Shown one piece after another: positions 1-6,099 of a DNA stretch of 11,317 bases (positions are counted from its first letter, which is position 1; every line of letters starts with the position of its first letter). Under the pieces are notes generated by a model. The model did no database searches and was not told the origin of the DNA. It saw only the letters and a program-made list of their open reading frames with translations. The DNA is from CAYNWK01 sp964400875. Its GTDB lineage: Bacteria > Chloroflexota > Anaerolineae > Anaerolineales > UBA4823. Location: contig CAYNWK010000137.1 of NCBI GenBank assembly GCA_964400875.1, forward strand, positions 1 through 11,317, given 5' to 3'. The translations under genes and the position numbers were made by a program.

Positions 1-20
1 CTTCATCGACTTAAACGTGT

Positions 21-39
21 AAGCCCTTTAGGGTTTTTT
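21..39 (+). terminator. Probable intrinsic terminator of an off-window plus-strand gene
   Basis: A short stem (AAGCCC, loop TTTA, GGGTTT, including one G-T wobble) runs directly into a T tract, followed by C and further T. This is the shape of a rho-independent terminator read on the plus strand. It would end a gene entering from the left edge, convergent with the minus-strand operon. The stem is short, so confidence is moderate. Confidence 0.5.
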
Positions 40-57
40 CTTTATTGATAAGTGGTT

Positions 58-88
58 GTGTTTGGGCGTATTTAATCCGCCCAAACAC
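58..88. terminator. Strong hairpin downstream of ahcY
   Basis: This is a perfect 11-base inverted repeat: GTGTTTGGGCG at 58-68 and CGCCCAAACAC at 78-88, with a 9-base AT-rich loop. It lies about 45 bases past the ahcY stop codon, where the end of the minus-strand operon is expected. Neither side has a clean T tract immediately after the stem; the plus side has only a pyrimidine-rich stretch. It may therefore act as a transcript-end stabiliser or a weak or factor-assisted terminator rather than a textbook intrinsic one. Confidence 0.5.
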
Positions 89-133
89 TCCCTCTTTAAT
101 TTCATGTGGAGCGGCAAACTCGCTCCCCTTATT

Positions 134-1393
134 CTACGTCCCCTCTTCCCAGGAATTGAGATACTTTTCTTGCTCGGGAGTCAGCGCGTCGATCTTCACG
201 CCCATCGCTTCCAGCTTGATCCGGGCGATCTCCTTGTCTATATCTTCCGGCACGGCGTAGACGCGTTTGTCCAGTTCGGCTCCGTTCTTGACCAGGTATT
301 CCAGGCTCAGCGATTGGTTGGCGAAGGACATATCCATCACGCTGGCGGGGTGGCCCTCGGCGGCTGCCAAGTTGATCAGACGCCCTTCCCCTAAAATGTT
401 AATCACCCGGCCGTCGGGCATTTCGTATTGGTCCACAAAAGGCCGTACCCGTCGTTTATCTACCGACATATCGTCCAGCGCTGGGATGTTGATTTCCACG
501 TTGAAATGGCCTGAATTGGCCACAATGGCCCCATCTTTCATCTGTTCGAAATGGTGCCCATCGATCACGTTGATATCCCCGGTCAACGTGCAGAAGATAT
601 CGCCGATCGCCGCGGCCTCCTCCATCGGCATCACCCGGTAGCCGTCCATGACCGCTTCCAGGGCCGGCAAGGGGTCCACCTCGGTCACGATCACGTTAGA
701 GCCCATGCCGCGCGCCCGCATCGCCAGGCCGCGCCCGCACCAACCATAACCGGCGACGACGAAGTTGCGGCCCGCCAGCAGGATGTTGGTCGCCCGGACA
801 ATGCCGTCGAGGGTGGACTGCCCGGTGCCGTAGCGGTTGTCAAAGAAGTGCTTGGTGGTGGCGTCGTTGACAGCGATCACCGGAAATTCCAGCGCGCCGT
901 CGGCTGCCATTGCCCGCAAGCGGATCACCCCTGTAGTGGTTTCTTCTGTGCCGCCCAGCACTTCATCGAGCAGCTCGCGGCGTTCCTTGTGCAGGGTGCT
1001 GACCAGATCGGCGCCGTCATCCATAGTCACGTTAGGCTTATGGTCCAGAGCCGCGCCGATGTGCTTGTAGTAGGTCACGTTGTCTTCGCCTTTGATGGCG
1101 TAGACCGGGATCTCGTAATGCGTGACCAGCGAAGCGGCCACGTCGTCCTGGGTCGAGAGCGGGTTCGAGGCGGTCAATACGATATCGGCGCCGCCCTCCT
1201 GCAGAGTATACATCAGGTTCGCCGTTTCGGTGGTGACGTGCAAACAGGCGGACACGCGCACGCCCTTTAACGGCCGCTCCTTGGCAAAGCGCTCGCGGAT
1301 CAGGCGCAGGACCGGCATCTCCCGTTCCGCCCATTCGATCCGCCGGCGCCCGCCCTCGGCTAATTTCTCATCTTTGATGTCAAATTCGGTCAT
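134..1393 (-). CDS. ahcY: Adenosylhomocysteinase (S-adenosyl-L-homocysteine hydrolase)
   Basis: This cytosolic NAD-dependent enzyme reversibly splits S-adenosylhomocysteine into adenosine and homocysteine, relieving product inhibition of SAM-dependent methyltransferases. Family signatures in order (419-residue numbering) are LHVTTETANL at 51-60, SNPLSTQDDVAA at 76-87, ETTTGVIRL at 151-159, NDATTKHFFDNRYGTGQS at 176-193 with the substrate-site Asp and Lys, the NAD-binding glycine motif GYGWCGRG at 215-222, SGHFN at 294-298, and the LAAAEGHP signature at 342-349. The length and the end in WEEGT resemble the short archaeal/Thermotoga-like forms; the usual C-terminal Tyr tail of longer enzymes is absent. 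An ATG at 1405 is in frame, but the one at 1393 has a GGAG six bases upstream and is preferred. It is the last gene of the operon, 78 bases after adoK. The function is secure. Confidence 0.95.
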   Translation of the reverse strand: MTEFDIKDEKLAEGGRRRIEWAEREMPVLRLIRERFAKERPLKGVRVSACLHVTTETANLMYTLQEGGADIVLTASNPLSTQDDVAASLVTHYEIPVYAIKGEDNVTYYKHIGAALDHKPNVTMDDGADLVSTLHKERRELLDEVLGGTEETTTGVIRLRAMAADGALEFPVIAVNDATTKHFFDNRYGTGQSTLDGIVRATNILLAGRNFVVAGYGWCGRGLAMRARGMGSNVIVTEVDPLPALEAVMDGYRVMPMEEAAAIGDIFCTLTGDINVIDGHHFEQMKDGAIVANSGHFNVEINIPALDDMSVDKRRVRPFVDQYEMPDGRVINILGEGRLINLAAAEGHPASVMDMSFANQSLSLEYLVKNGAELDKRVYAVPEDIDKEIARIKLEAMGVKIDALTPEQEKYLNSWEEGT

Positions 1394-1424
1394 TGTTTTC
1401 TCCATTAAAAGGTAGATTTGTCCT

Positions 1425-1440
1425 CGCGCTGCTCAGCGCG
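1425..1440 (-). other. Perfect GC-rich hairpin between adoK and ahcY
   Basis: The sequence CGCGCTGCTCAGCGCG is self-complementary apart from its centre, giving a 6-7 bp stem. It sits in the longest gap of the mtnA-adoK-ahcY segment, about 31 bases upstream of the chosen ahcY start. No T tract follows, so it is not an intrinsic terminator. It could be an mRNA processing or stability element that sets ahcY expression apart from the genes upstream. That role is inference; only the dyad is seen. Confidence 0.4.
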
Positions 1441-1471
1441 CTCCAACGTTCTCGATGCAAAGAAACCGCCA

Positions 1472-2440
1472 TTAATATTCCTGGCTGAACAAGCGCTCGA
1501 TCTGCTCCGCATCCTCAAAGTGCAGCCGGTAGCGAGCCAGGAATTCAGCGAGGGCATATTCGTGGCCCTGAGGGCCGGGCTGCTCCAGGCAGTAGGTCGC
1601 CGCCAGCGCGCCCATCTGTCCGCAAGTCTTTAAATCCCCTCCGTGGCAAAAAGCGGTCAGGAAGCCCCCGCGGTAGGCATCGCCGACGCCGGTCGGATCG
1701 ACGATCCGTTCTGGCTGGACGATCGGAATGTAGATGCTTTCATCCTGGTTATAAAGCTTAGAACCTTTTTCTCCGCAGGTGATCGCCAGGAACCGTCCCA
1801 TCTTGCGCACCTGCTCCAGGGACATGCCCGTCCGGTTTTCGATCATGCCGAACTCATAGTCATTGACGAATAACGCCAGCGCGTGTTCAACCCCCTTCCG
1901 CAAATCTTCGTTCTCCATGCGGGGGATCTGTTGGCTTGGGTCGTAGATATACGGGATGCCTAAGTCCAGGCATTCGGCGACGTAGCGGACCATGGCGCCC
2001 GGGTCGTTCGGCGAGATAACCACGAGATCCGGCAGGTCGCCCCTCAGTTCGTACAGGGAGAGCTCATGCGCGTGCGCCATCGCCCCGGGATAGAAGCTGG
2101 CGATTTGGGCGTTGGACAGGTCGGTGTTGGCAAAGAAGGAGGCGGTGAACTCCCCTTCGATAACCCGGACCGCCGAGGTATCGACCCCCTTGCTCTCCAA
2201 CCAGGACCGGTAATCCTCGAAGTCTTCGCCAACCGTAGCGAACAGGCGCGGGTGCAGACCCAGCAATGCCAGCGTGTAAGCGATATTGGGGGCGATGCCG
2301 CCCCGCCGCCGCACCATGCTTTCCACCAGGAAGGATAGGCTGATCGATTCCAGCTTGTCTGGCAAGATGTGATCCCGGAAATACCCGGGGAAAGACATCA
2401 GGTAATCGTATGCGACCGATCCTGTCAGTAAAATATCCAT
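1472..2440 (-). CDS. adoK: Adenosine kinase, PfkB/ribokinase family (actinobacterial AdoK type)
   Basis: This kinase phosphorylates adenosine to AMP with ATP. It removes the adenosine made by AhcY and so pulls that reversible reaction toward hydrolysis. The protein has 322 residues and is a complete PfkB-fold kinase. An N-terminal TGSVAYDYLMSFPG strand-loop is followed by the substrate-side RRGGIAPNIAY at 45-55, an AQIASFYPGAM segment at 111-121, DPSQQ at 167-171, NDYE at 193-196, and the PfkB anion-hole/catalytic motif DPTGVGDAYRGGF at 248-260, with Asp254 as the probable base. These blocks match my recollection of the Mycobacterium tuberculosis adenosine kinase much better than fructokinases or ribokinases. 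The start is supported by a GGAGGGG ribosome site about 9 bases upstream. It lies 16 bases after mtnA. Another nucleoside (inosine, guanosine) as substrate is possible but less likely given ahcY next door. Confidence 0.85.
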   Translation of the reverse strand: MDILLTGSVAYDYLMSFPGYFRDHILPDKLESISLSFLVESMVRRRGGIAPNIAYTLALLGLHPRLFATVGEDFEDYRSWLESKGVDTSAVRVIEGEFTASFFANTDLSNAQIASFYPGAMAHAHELSLYELRGDLPDLVVISPNDPGAMVRYVAECLDLGIPYIYDPSQQIPRMENEDLRKGVEHALALFVNDYEFGMIENRTGMSLEQVRKMGRFLAITCGEKGSKLYNQDESIYIPIVQPERIVDPTGVGDAYRGGFLTAFCHGGDLKTCGQMGALAATYCLEQPGPQGHEYALAEFLARYRLHFEDAEQIERLFSQEY

Positions 2441-2456
2441 TAAGCTTACCCCTCCG

Positions 2457-3506
2457 TCAGGCTGAACCTGCCACCGACCGGGGTAAGTTTACCTCAAATG
2501 GCGGATAAACGATACCGTTTTCCGTGACTATCCCGGTCACCAACCGGTGTGGGGTCACATCGAAAGCCGGATTGCGCGCCCGCGCCCCCTCCGGGACGAC
2601 GCTCACCCCACCCACTTGCAGGTTGAGCACTTCGGCTTCCTCGCGTTCCTCGATGGGGATCAAACCGCCGTGGGCCAGGGAGAGATCGATCGTTGAAGTC
2701 GGAACGACCGGGTAAAACGGCACGTCGTTATCGTGCGCGGCTAAGGCCAGCATATAAGTGCCGATCTTATTGGCGATGTCGCCGTTGGCCGCCGCCCGGT
2801 CCGCGCCGACGAAGACCTTCTGGACCTGTCCGGAATGCAGAAAGTAGCCGGCGGCATTATCGCTGATCACCTCATAAGGCACGCCGTACTGCTCGAGTTC
2901 CCAGGCCGTCAGCCGTGCGCCCTGCAAGCGCGGCCGGGTTTCGTCCACCAGCACGTGAACGCGTTTACCCTGTTCGTGGGCCATGCGGATCACGCCGAGG
3001 GCCGTGCCCCAATCCACCGTGGCTAGCGCGCCCGTGTTGCAGTGGTGAATCACCGTGTCGCCGTCTTCGATCAACTTGGCCCCGTGGCGGGCCATGCGCT
3101 GGTTGAGGGCTACGTCTTCGTCCGCGATGCGCTGCGCTTCGGCGAGCACCCTTGCCCGTACCTCGGCAACGCCACCGCTGGCTCCCATTGCCGCGGCCAG
3201 CACGCGCTTCAGCGCCCAGGCCAGGTTAACCGCCGTTGGCCGCGCCGACTGGAGCTCTTCAGCGGCGTCCTTCAAGTCCGCGCGCAGGGCGACCACGTTA
3301 TCGGCGGGCGACTGGTAAGCCGCTGCTGCCAACCCGAAAGCCGCCGTCGCGCCTATTGCCGGAGCGCCGCGCACCACCATCTCCCGGATCGCCTTCGCAA
3401 CCTGGCGAAAATTATCGTAGGAATTCACTTTGAATTCGGCCGGCAGTAACCGCTGGTCGATCAGCTGCACCTGTTTATTTTGTTCATCCCACTGCACGGT
3501 TCTCAT
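2457..3506 (-). CDS. mtnA: S-methyl-5-thioribose-1-phosphate isomerase
   Basis: This enzyme converts methylthioribose-1-phosphate to methylthioribulose-1-phosphate in methylthioadenosine salvage (eIF2B-alpha-like superfamily). The 349-residue protein is of normal length. Visible motifs are VRGAPAIGATAAFG at 45-58, HCNTGALATVDWGTALG at 155-171 with catalytic Cys156, VDETRPRLQGARLTAWEL at 187-204, GADRAAANGDIANKIGT at 234-250 with catalytic Asp236, and PTSTIDL at 269-275. Cys and Asp sit 80 residues apart, as in Bacillus MtnA. The frame stays open upstream to 3767, but that extension overlaps the preceding gene and encodes Arg/Pro-rich nonsense, so the ATG at 3506 is taken. Its ribosome site is weak, and the preceding stop codon lies only 13 bases away, which suggests coupling. 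No mtnP, mtnK or later salvage gene is in view. Related enzymes act on 5-deoxyribose-1-phosphate or ribose-1,5-bisphosphate, so the substrate could be broader. Confidence 0.92.
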   Translation of the reverse strand: MRTVQWDEQNKQVQLIDQRLLPAEFKVNSYDNFRQVAKAIREMVVRGAPAIGATAAFGLAAAAYQSPADNVVALRADLKDAAEELQSARPTAVNLAWALKRVLAAAMGASGGVAEVRARVLAEAQRIADEDVALNQRMARHGAKLIEDGDTVIHHCNTGALATVDWGTALGVIRMAHEQGKRVHVLVDETRPRLQGARLTAWELEQYGVPYEVISDNAAGYFLHSGQVQKVFVGADRAAANGDIANKIGTYMLALAAHDNDVPFYPVVPTSTIDLSLAHGGLIPIEEREEAEVLNLQVGGVSVVPEGARARNPAFDVTPHRLVTGIVTENGIVYPPFEVNLPRSVAGSA

Positions 3507-3519
3507 CGCGGATGGTTCT

Positions 3520-4554
3520 CTACGAGGTAGGGGTCGTCGTGGCTGTCGGCGTCCCGCTGGGAACCGGCGTGGGTGAGGGAGTCGGCGTGCCCGTAAGAGC
3601 GGGCTCGACGGTCGAATCCTCCGCCGTCGAGATCGCTTCCGTTGCCTGATCTTCCGGGGTTGTGGTAGGGGTGAAAGAATCCACTTCCATGAGCAATTGC
3701 CAGGCTCCTTCCAGCGCATCCACGGCCGCGACAGGCTCATCGGGCAGGGCATCTGCTGCTGCTCCAAGCAAGTCTAAGGCCGATTCAAACTGCTCCCGGG
3801 GCCGGCCACTCGCTTCCCTGGCCAGGTCTGATAACCGGTCACCAGCAAGCTGCAGATCCGCCAGCGCCAAATTATAGTTGCTCAGCGAGACCAGCAACCG
3901 GCTGCGCAAAATCAACCCCATGACCCTCAACTGGTCCAGTTCTGCGCGCAGCGCGGCCGGCGAGTTTTCCCCGCCCAGGGCAGCGTCCAATCGCGCAGTC
4001 CGTTGATCGAGCTCGGCGATGGCGTCAGAGAGCTCGCCGATATTCTCCTCCATGGCGCTCAGATCGGCGCCCAAGTCTTCAAAAGACGCGCTCTGCGTGG
4101 CCTCCGACCGCCGAAGACTGTCTTCAAGGTCCGTGATCTGTGCCTGGGATGTGGCCAGCTCCTGCGGAAGGTCAGCTTGCGTGGCAATTTCATCCTCCAG
4201 CAGGCCTAGCTGGGACTGCATTTCGGCGAGGGCCTCTCTGGCGCTGTCCATTTGTCCTTCCAAAGAATCCAGCCGATCCGCAATATTGTCCATGCGTTCG
4301 CGCGCTTGCTGGGCATCTTGAACCTGCCGGGTGGCTAAGGCAGCCAGCTGGCTTTGATTCTCCTGTACCGAAGCCACATAACGCTGGTACACGAACAGCG
4401 CCCCTATGTACAAAGCACCTCCCAGGATCGCCCCCAGGACGATCACCACCAGCAGGCGCAGGCCTAGTCTGAAGAGCCAGAGCAGGGCGTTGCCCAGCTG
4501 CTCTGAAAAGCTTGGTCGGGTGGTTTGCTCTTGTGGGCCGGGTTGCTCGTTCAT
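3520..4554 (-). CDS. Single-pass membrane protein with long coiled coil and Thr/Pro-rich tail
   Basis: No family is recognised with confidence. The 344 residues divide into a short cytoplasmic N-terminus (1-27), one membrane segment (about 33-56), a Gln/Ala/Glu-rich coiled coil (about 62-195), a further helical domain (about 200-290, with LRVMGLILRSRLLVSLSNYNLA inside it), and a Thr/Ser/Pro-rich tail (294-344) of the kind often surface exposed. No signal-peptide cleavage site is evident, so it should stay anchored with the coiled coil outside. The architecture (anchor, coiled coil, helical bundle) resembles HemX and mitofilin/Mic60-like proteins, but this rests on layout and a faint sequence impression only. 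Its start overlaps the stop of the HhH membrane protein (ATGA), with GGGAGG upstream, so the two are translationally coupled and may form one complex. Most likely role: an envelope structural or scaffold protein; function unknown. Confidence 0.8.
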   Translation of the reverse strand: MNEQPGPQEQTTRPSFSEQLGNALLWLFRLGLRLLVVIVLGAILGGALYIGALFVYQRYVASVQENQSQLAALATRQVQDAQQARERMDNIADRLDSLEGQMDSAREALAEMQSQLGLLEDEIATQADLPQELATSQAQITDLEDSLRRSEATQSASFEDLGADLSAMEENIGELSDAIAELDQRTARLDAALGGENSPAALRAELDQLRVMGLILRSRLLVSLSNYNLALADLQLAGDRLSDLAREASGRPREQFESALDLLGAAADALPDEPVAAVDALEGAWQLLMEVDSFTPTTTPEDQATEAISTAEDSTVEPALTGTPTPSPTPVPSGTPTATTTPTS

Positions 4555-5549
4555 TCCTGGCCTCCCGGCTGTCCAAAGATTTGTTCCATCAGTCCGCGCA
4601 GACCCTCCAAAAATGTGCTGAAGCGCGCGTTCTCGGTCTGCAAGGTCTCAATTTCAGCGCCCAAATCGCTCAGCTGCGAGTCCATCTGCTCCACCTGAGC
4701 TGAGGTGGCATCCAGGTCGCTGCGTAATGCTTCCGCCGCCTGTTCTACGCCGCTCACCCTTCCGCTTAGCGATTCCAGGTTGCCGACTCGGGCGCGCAAT
4801 CCTTCCAGATCACCGGCAAGAGTGTCGGCCTGAGTAGCGATCCCATCCACCCGAACCGACAGGTTGTTCACCTGGGCCGGAGAGGCGAATTGCAAGCGGC
4901 CTTGGTTGACGCCGGCCACGATCCCCAAACTGAGCGCCAGCCCCAGGAGCAGGGCCAGCAAACCGCTGGCAAACGCCAGTAAGACTGCCTGGCCTTGGGT
5001 GATATATGCCGGCAGCCCTGACTCCGCCCGCTTCGCCTGGACGGGTTGAACGGTCGTTTCGGGCGCCTGTTCAGCCTTGGTCTCAGGTTCACCCACCGGC
5101 TCTTCTTCAGCTGGCATGTCTTCGACCGGCAGTTCGGCGATGGCGGCTTCAACCCCGTGGGGAAGATCGGTTTCCGCACCTCCTTCCGGCTCGACGAAGC
5201 TTGATTCCTCCTCGAGCAAGGCTTCATCCAGCTCGGCCTGATCGACCTCCCCACCAGGGGTTTCGGCTTCTATTTCCTCCTCGGCCTCTATCAAGCCCGC
5301 GGGAACCGGGGCCAGGGCTGCCTGGACCGTCGTCGCCTCGGATTTTTGCGCGTCGATCGCCAGATAAGGGCGCAGATTCTCCAAAACGCTCCCGCCGATC
5401 CCCTCGATCTGAGACAAATCCTCAATGCTTTCAAAAGGCCGGGCCCCGATAATTCGTTGAGCCAATGTCGGGCCTACCCCGGGCAGCTGTTGGAGCTCAT
5501 CCGGGCCCGCTGCATTCGGGTCCACTCTAAGATCTGTTTCGCCTGCCAT
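4551..5549 (-). CDS. Membrane protein with cytoplasmic helix-hairpin-helix domain and outer coiled coil
   Basis: The 332 residues begin with a tandem HhH domain (about 17-64) containing LPGVGPTLAQRI and a second hairpin around IEGIGGSVLENL. HhH units of this kind usually bind DNA non-specifically through the backbone, as in ComEA. A strongly acidic, Pro-rich linker follows (about 85-165), then a short basic patch (Lys173, Arg174), one membrane segment (about 187-213), and a coiled coil rich in Leu/Ser/Asp/Gln (about 225-322). The basic patch before the membrane segment and the lack of a signal peptide predict the HhH inside and the coiled coil outside. This is the reverse of ComEA, whose HhH is external. 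The ATG is preceded by AAAAGGAG lying in the last codons of the Usp gene upstream (6-base gap). It is probably a partner of the coiled-coil protein encoded next. The function is not known; a chromosome- or RNA-to-envelope tether is speculation. Confidence 0.8.
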   Translation of the reverse strand: MAGETDLRVDPNAAGPDELQQLPGVGPTLAQRIIGARPFESIEDLSQIEGIGGSVLENLRPYLAIDAQKSEATTVQAALAPVPAGLIEAEEEIEAETPGGEVDQAELDEALLEEESSFVEPEGGAETDLPHGVEAAIAELPVEDMPAEEEPVGEPETKAEQAPETTVQPVQAKRAESGLPAYITQGQAVLLAFASGLLALLLGLALSLGIVAGVNQGRLQFASPAQVNNLSVRVDGIATQADTLAGDLEGLRARVGNLESLSGRVSGVEQAAEALRSDLDATSAQVEQMDSQLSDLGAEIETLQTENARFSTFLEGLRGLMEQIFGQPGGQE

Positions 5550-5555
5550 TTTCGT

Positions 5556-6032
5556 TTACTCCTTTTCACCTTCGCTGGTATCGATCTGGATGATCCGCAT
5601 GCCTTTCTCGGTCTCCAGTCGCTGGACGAATCGTTCGAACTCTTCCTGCGCGAACACCGCTTTCCCCGGCTCCATCAATGGGCGGCCGATAACCAGGATG
5701 TCGCCATCCAATTCTTCAGCCAGGGCTAGCAGCTGGGTAGGGATATTGCCTTCACGAATGCGGTAATCCACCTGTTCGACGCCGCGGCGTTCTGCGCGGT
5801 CCACCAGGATCAACATGGCAAACTCGCCCATCTCCTTCAGCCGGCGGAAGACCATCCGCAACGGACTCATGGTAGGTGCAGCCTGTCCAAGGAATTCTGC
5901 ATTGACCACGTGGATGAAGGTGAGCTTCGCCTCGTGTTCCAGCGCCAGGTCTATCGCCCGGGTGACCGTTTTACGGCTGGTGGGCCTGCCTCTCACCGCG
6001 CAGATTATGTGTTCAACAGATTTTTGCATCAT
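5556..6032 (-). CDS. Usp-fold (universal stress protein-like) protein, second copy
   Basis: A 158-residue soluble alpha/beta protein with the Usp layout: a first strand IICAVRGRP (9-17), a helix with TRAIDLALEHEAKL, a strand FIHVVNAEFL, a long middle helix, and a late strand ILVIGRP (112-118). It is clearly a paralogue of the Usp-like protein encoded at 7797-8240; both share CAVRG, a Ser five to six residues on, RAI.LA, MGEF and a GRP strand end. The usual ATP-loop pattern (G-2x-G-9x-G-S/T) is missing and the first-strand Asp of VDxS is replaced by Arg, so nucleotide binding is doubtful. Two adjacent ATG codons (6032 and 6029) could start it; upstream there is only AAGAAG inside a short AAGATTATCTT palindrome. 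The 67-base gap from the permease gene shows no convincing promoter. It is possibly a regulator of the neighbouring permease or envelope proteins; this is inference. Confidence 0.82.
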   Translation of the reverse strand: MMQKSVEHIICAVRGRPTSRKTVTRAIDLALEHEAKLTFIHVVNAEFLGQAAPTMSPLRMVFRRLKEMGEFAMLILVDRAERRGVEQVDYRIREGNIPTQLLALAEELDGDILVIGRPLMEPGKAVFAQEEFERFVQRLETEKGMRIIQIDTSEGEKE

Positions 6033-6099
6033 AAGATTATCTTCTTAACACCGCTTGCCCGCTCACCCAACAATCGATGCGGTGAACAGGTCAGCAGCT

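Noticed and set aside
551..1270. 239-codon plus-strand open frame opposite ahcY
   Set aside because: It is antisense to a highly conserved enzyme gene, shows no recognisable motif, and is typical of GC-rich antisense frames.
1406..1471. Possible SAH riboswitch upstream of ahcY
   Set aside because: The gap is too short, has one simple hairpin, and I cannot match the multi-stem pseudoknot core of known SAH riboswitches.
3507..3767. In-frame 87-codon N-terminal extension of mtnA
   Set aside because: It overlaps the end of the preceding gene, encodes Arg/Pro-rich low-complexity sequence unlike MtnA, and the family's normal N-terminus begins at the ATG at 3506.
6033..6099. Promoter before the second Usp gene (GATAAT near the start)
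   Set aside because: The -10-like GATAAT has no -35 at a usable distance and lies so close to the ATG that transcription would begin inside the gene.
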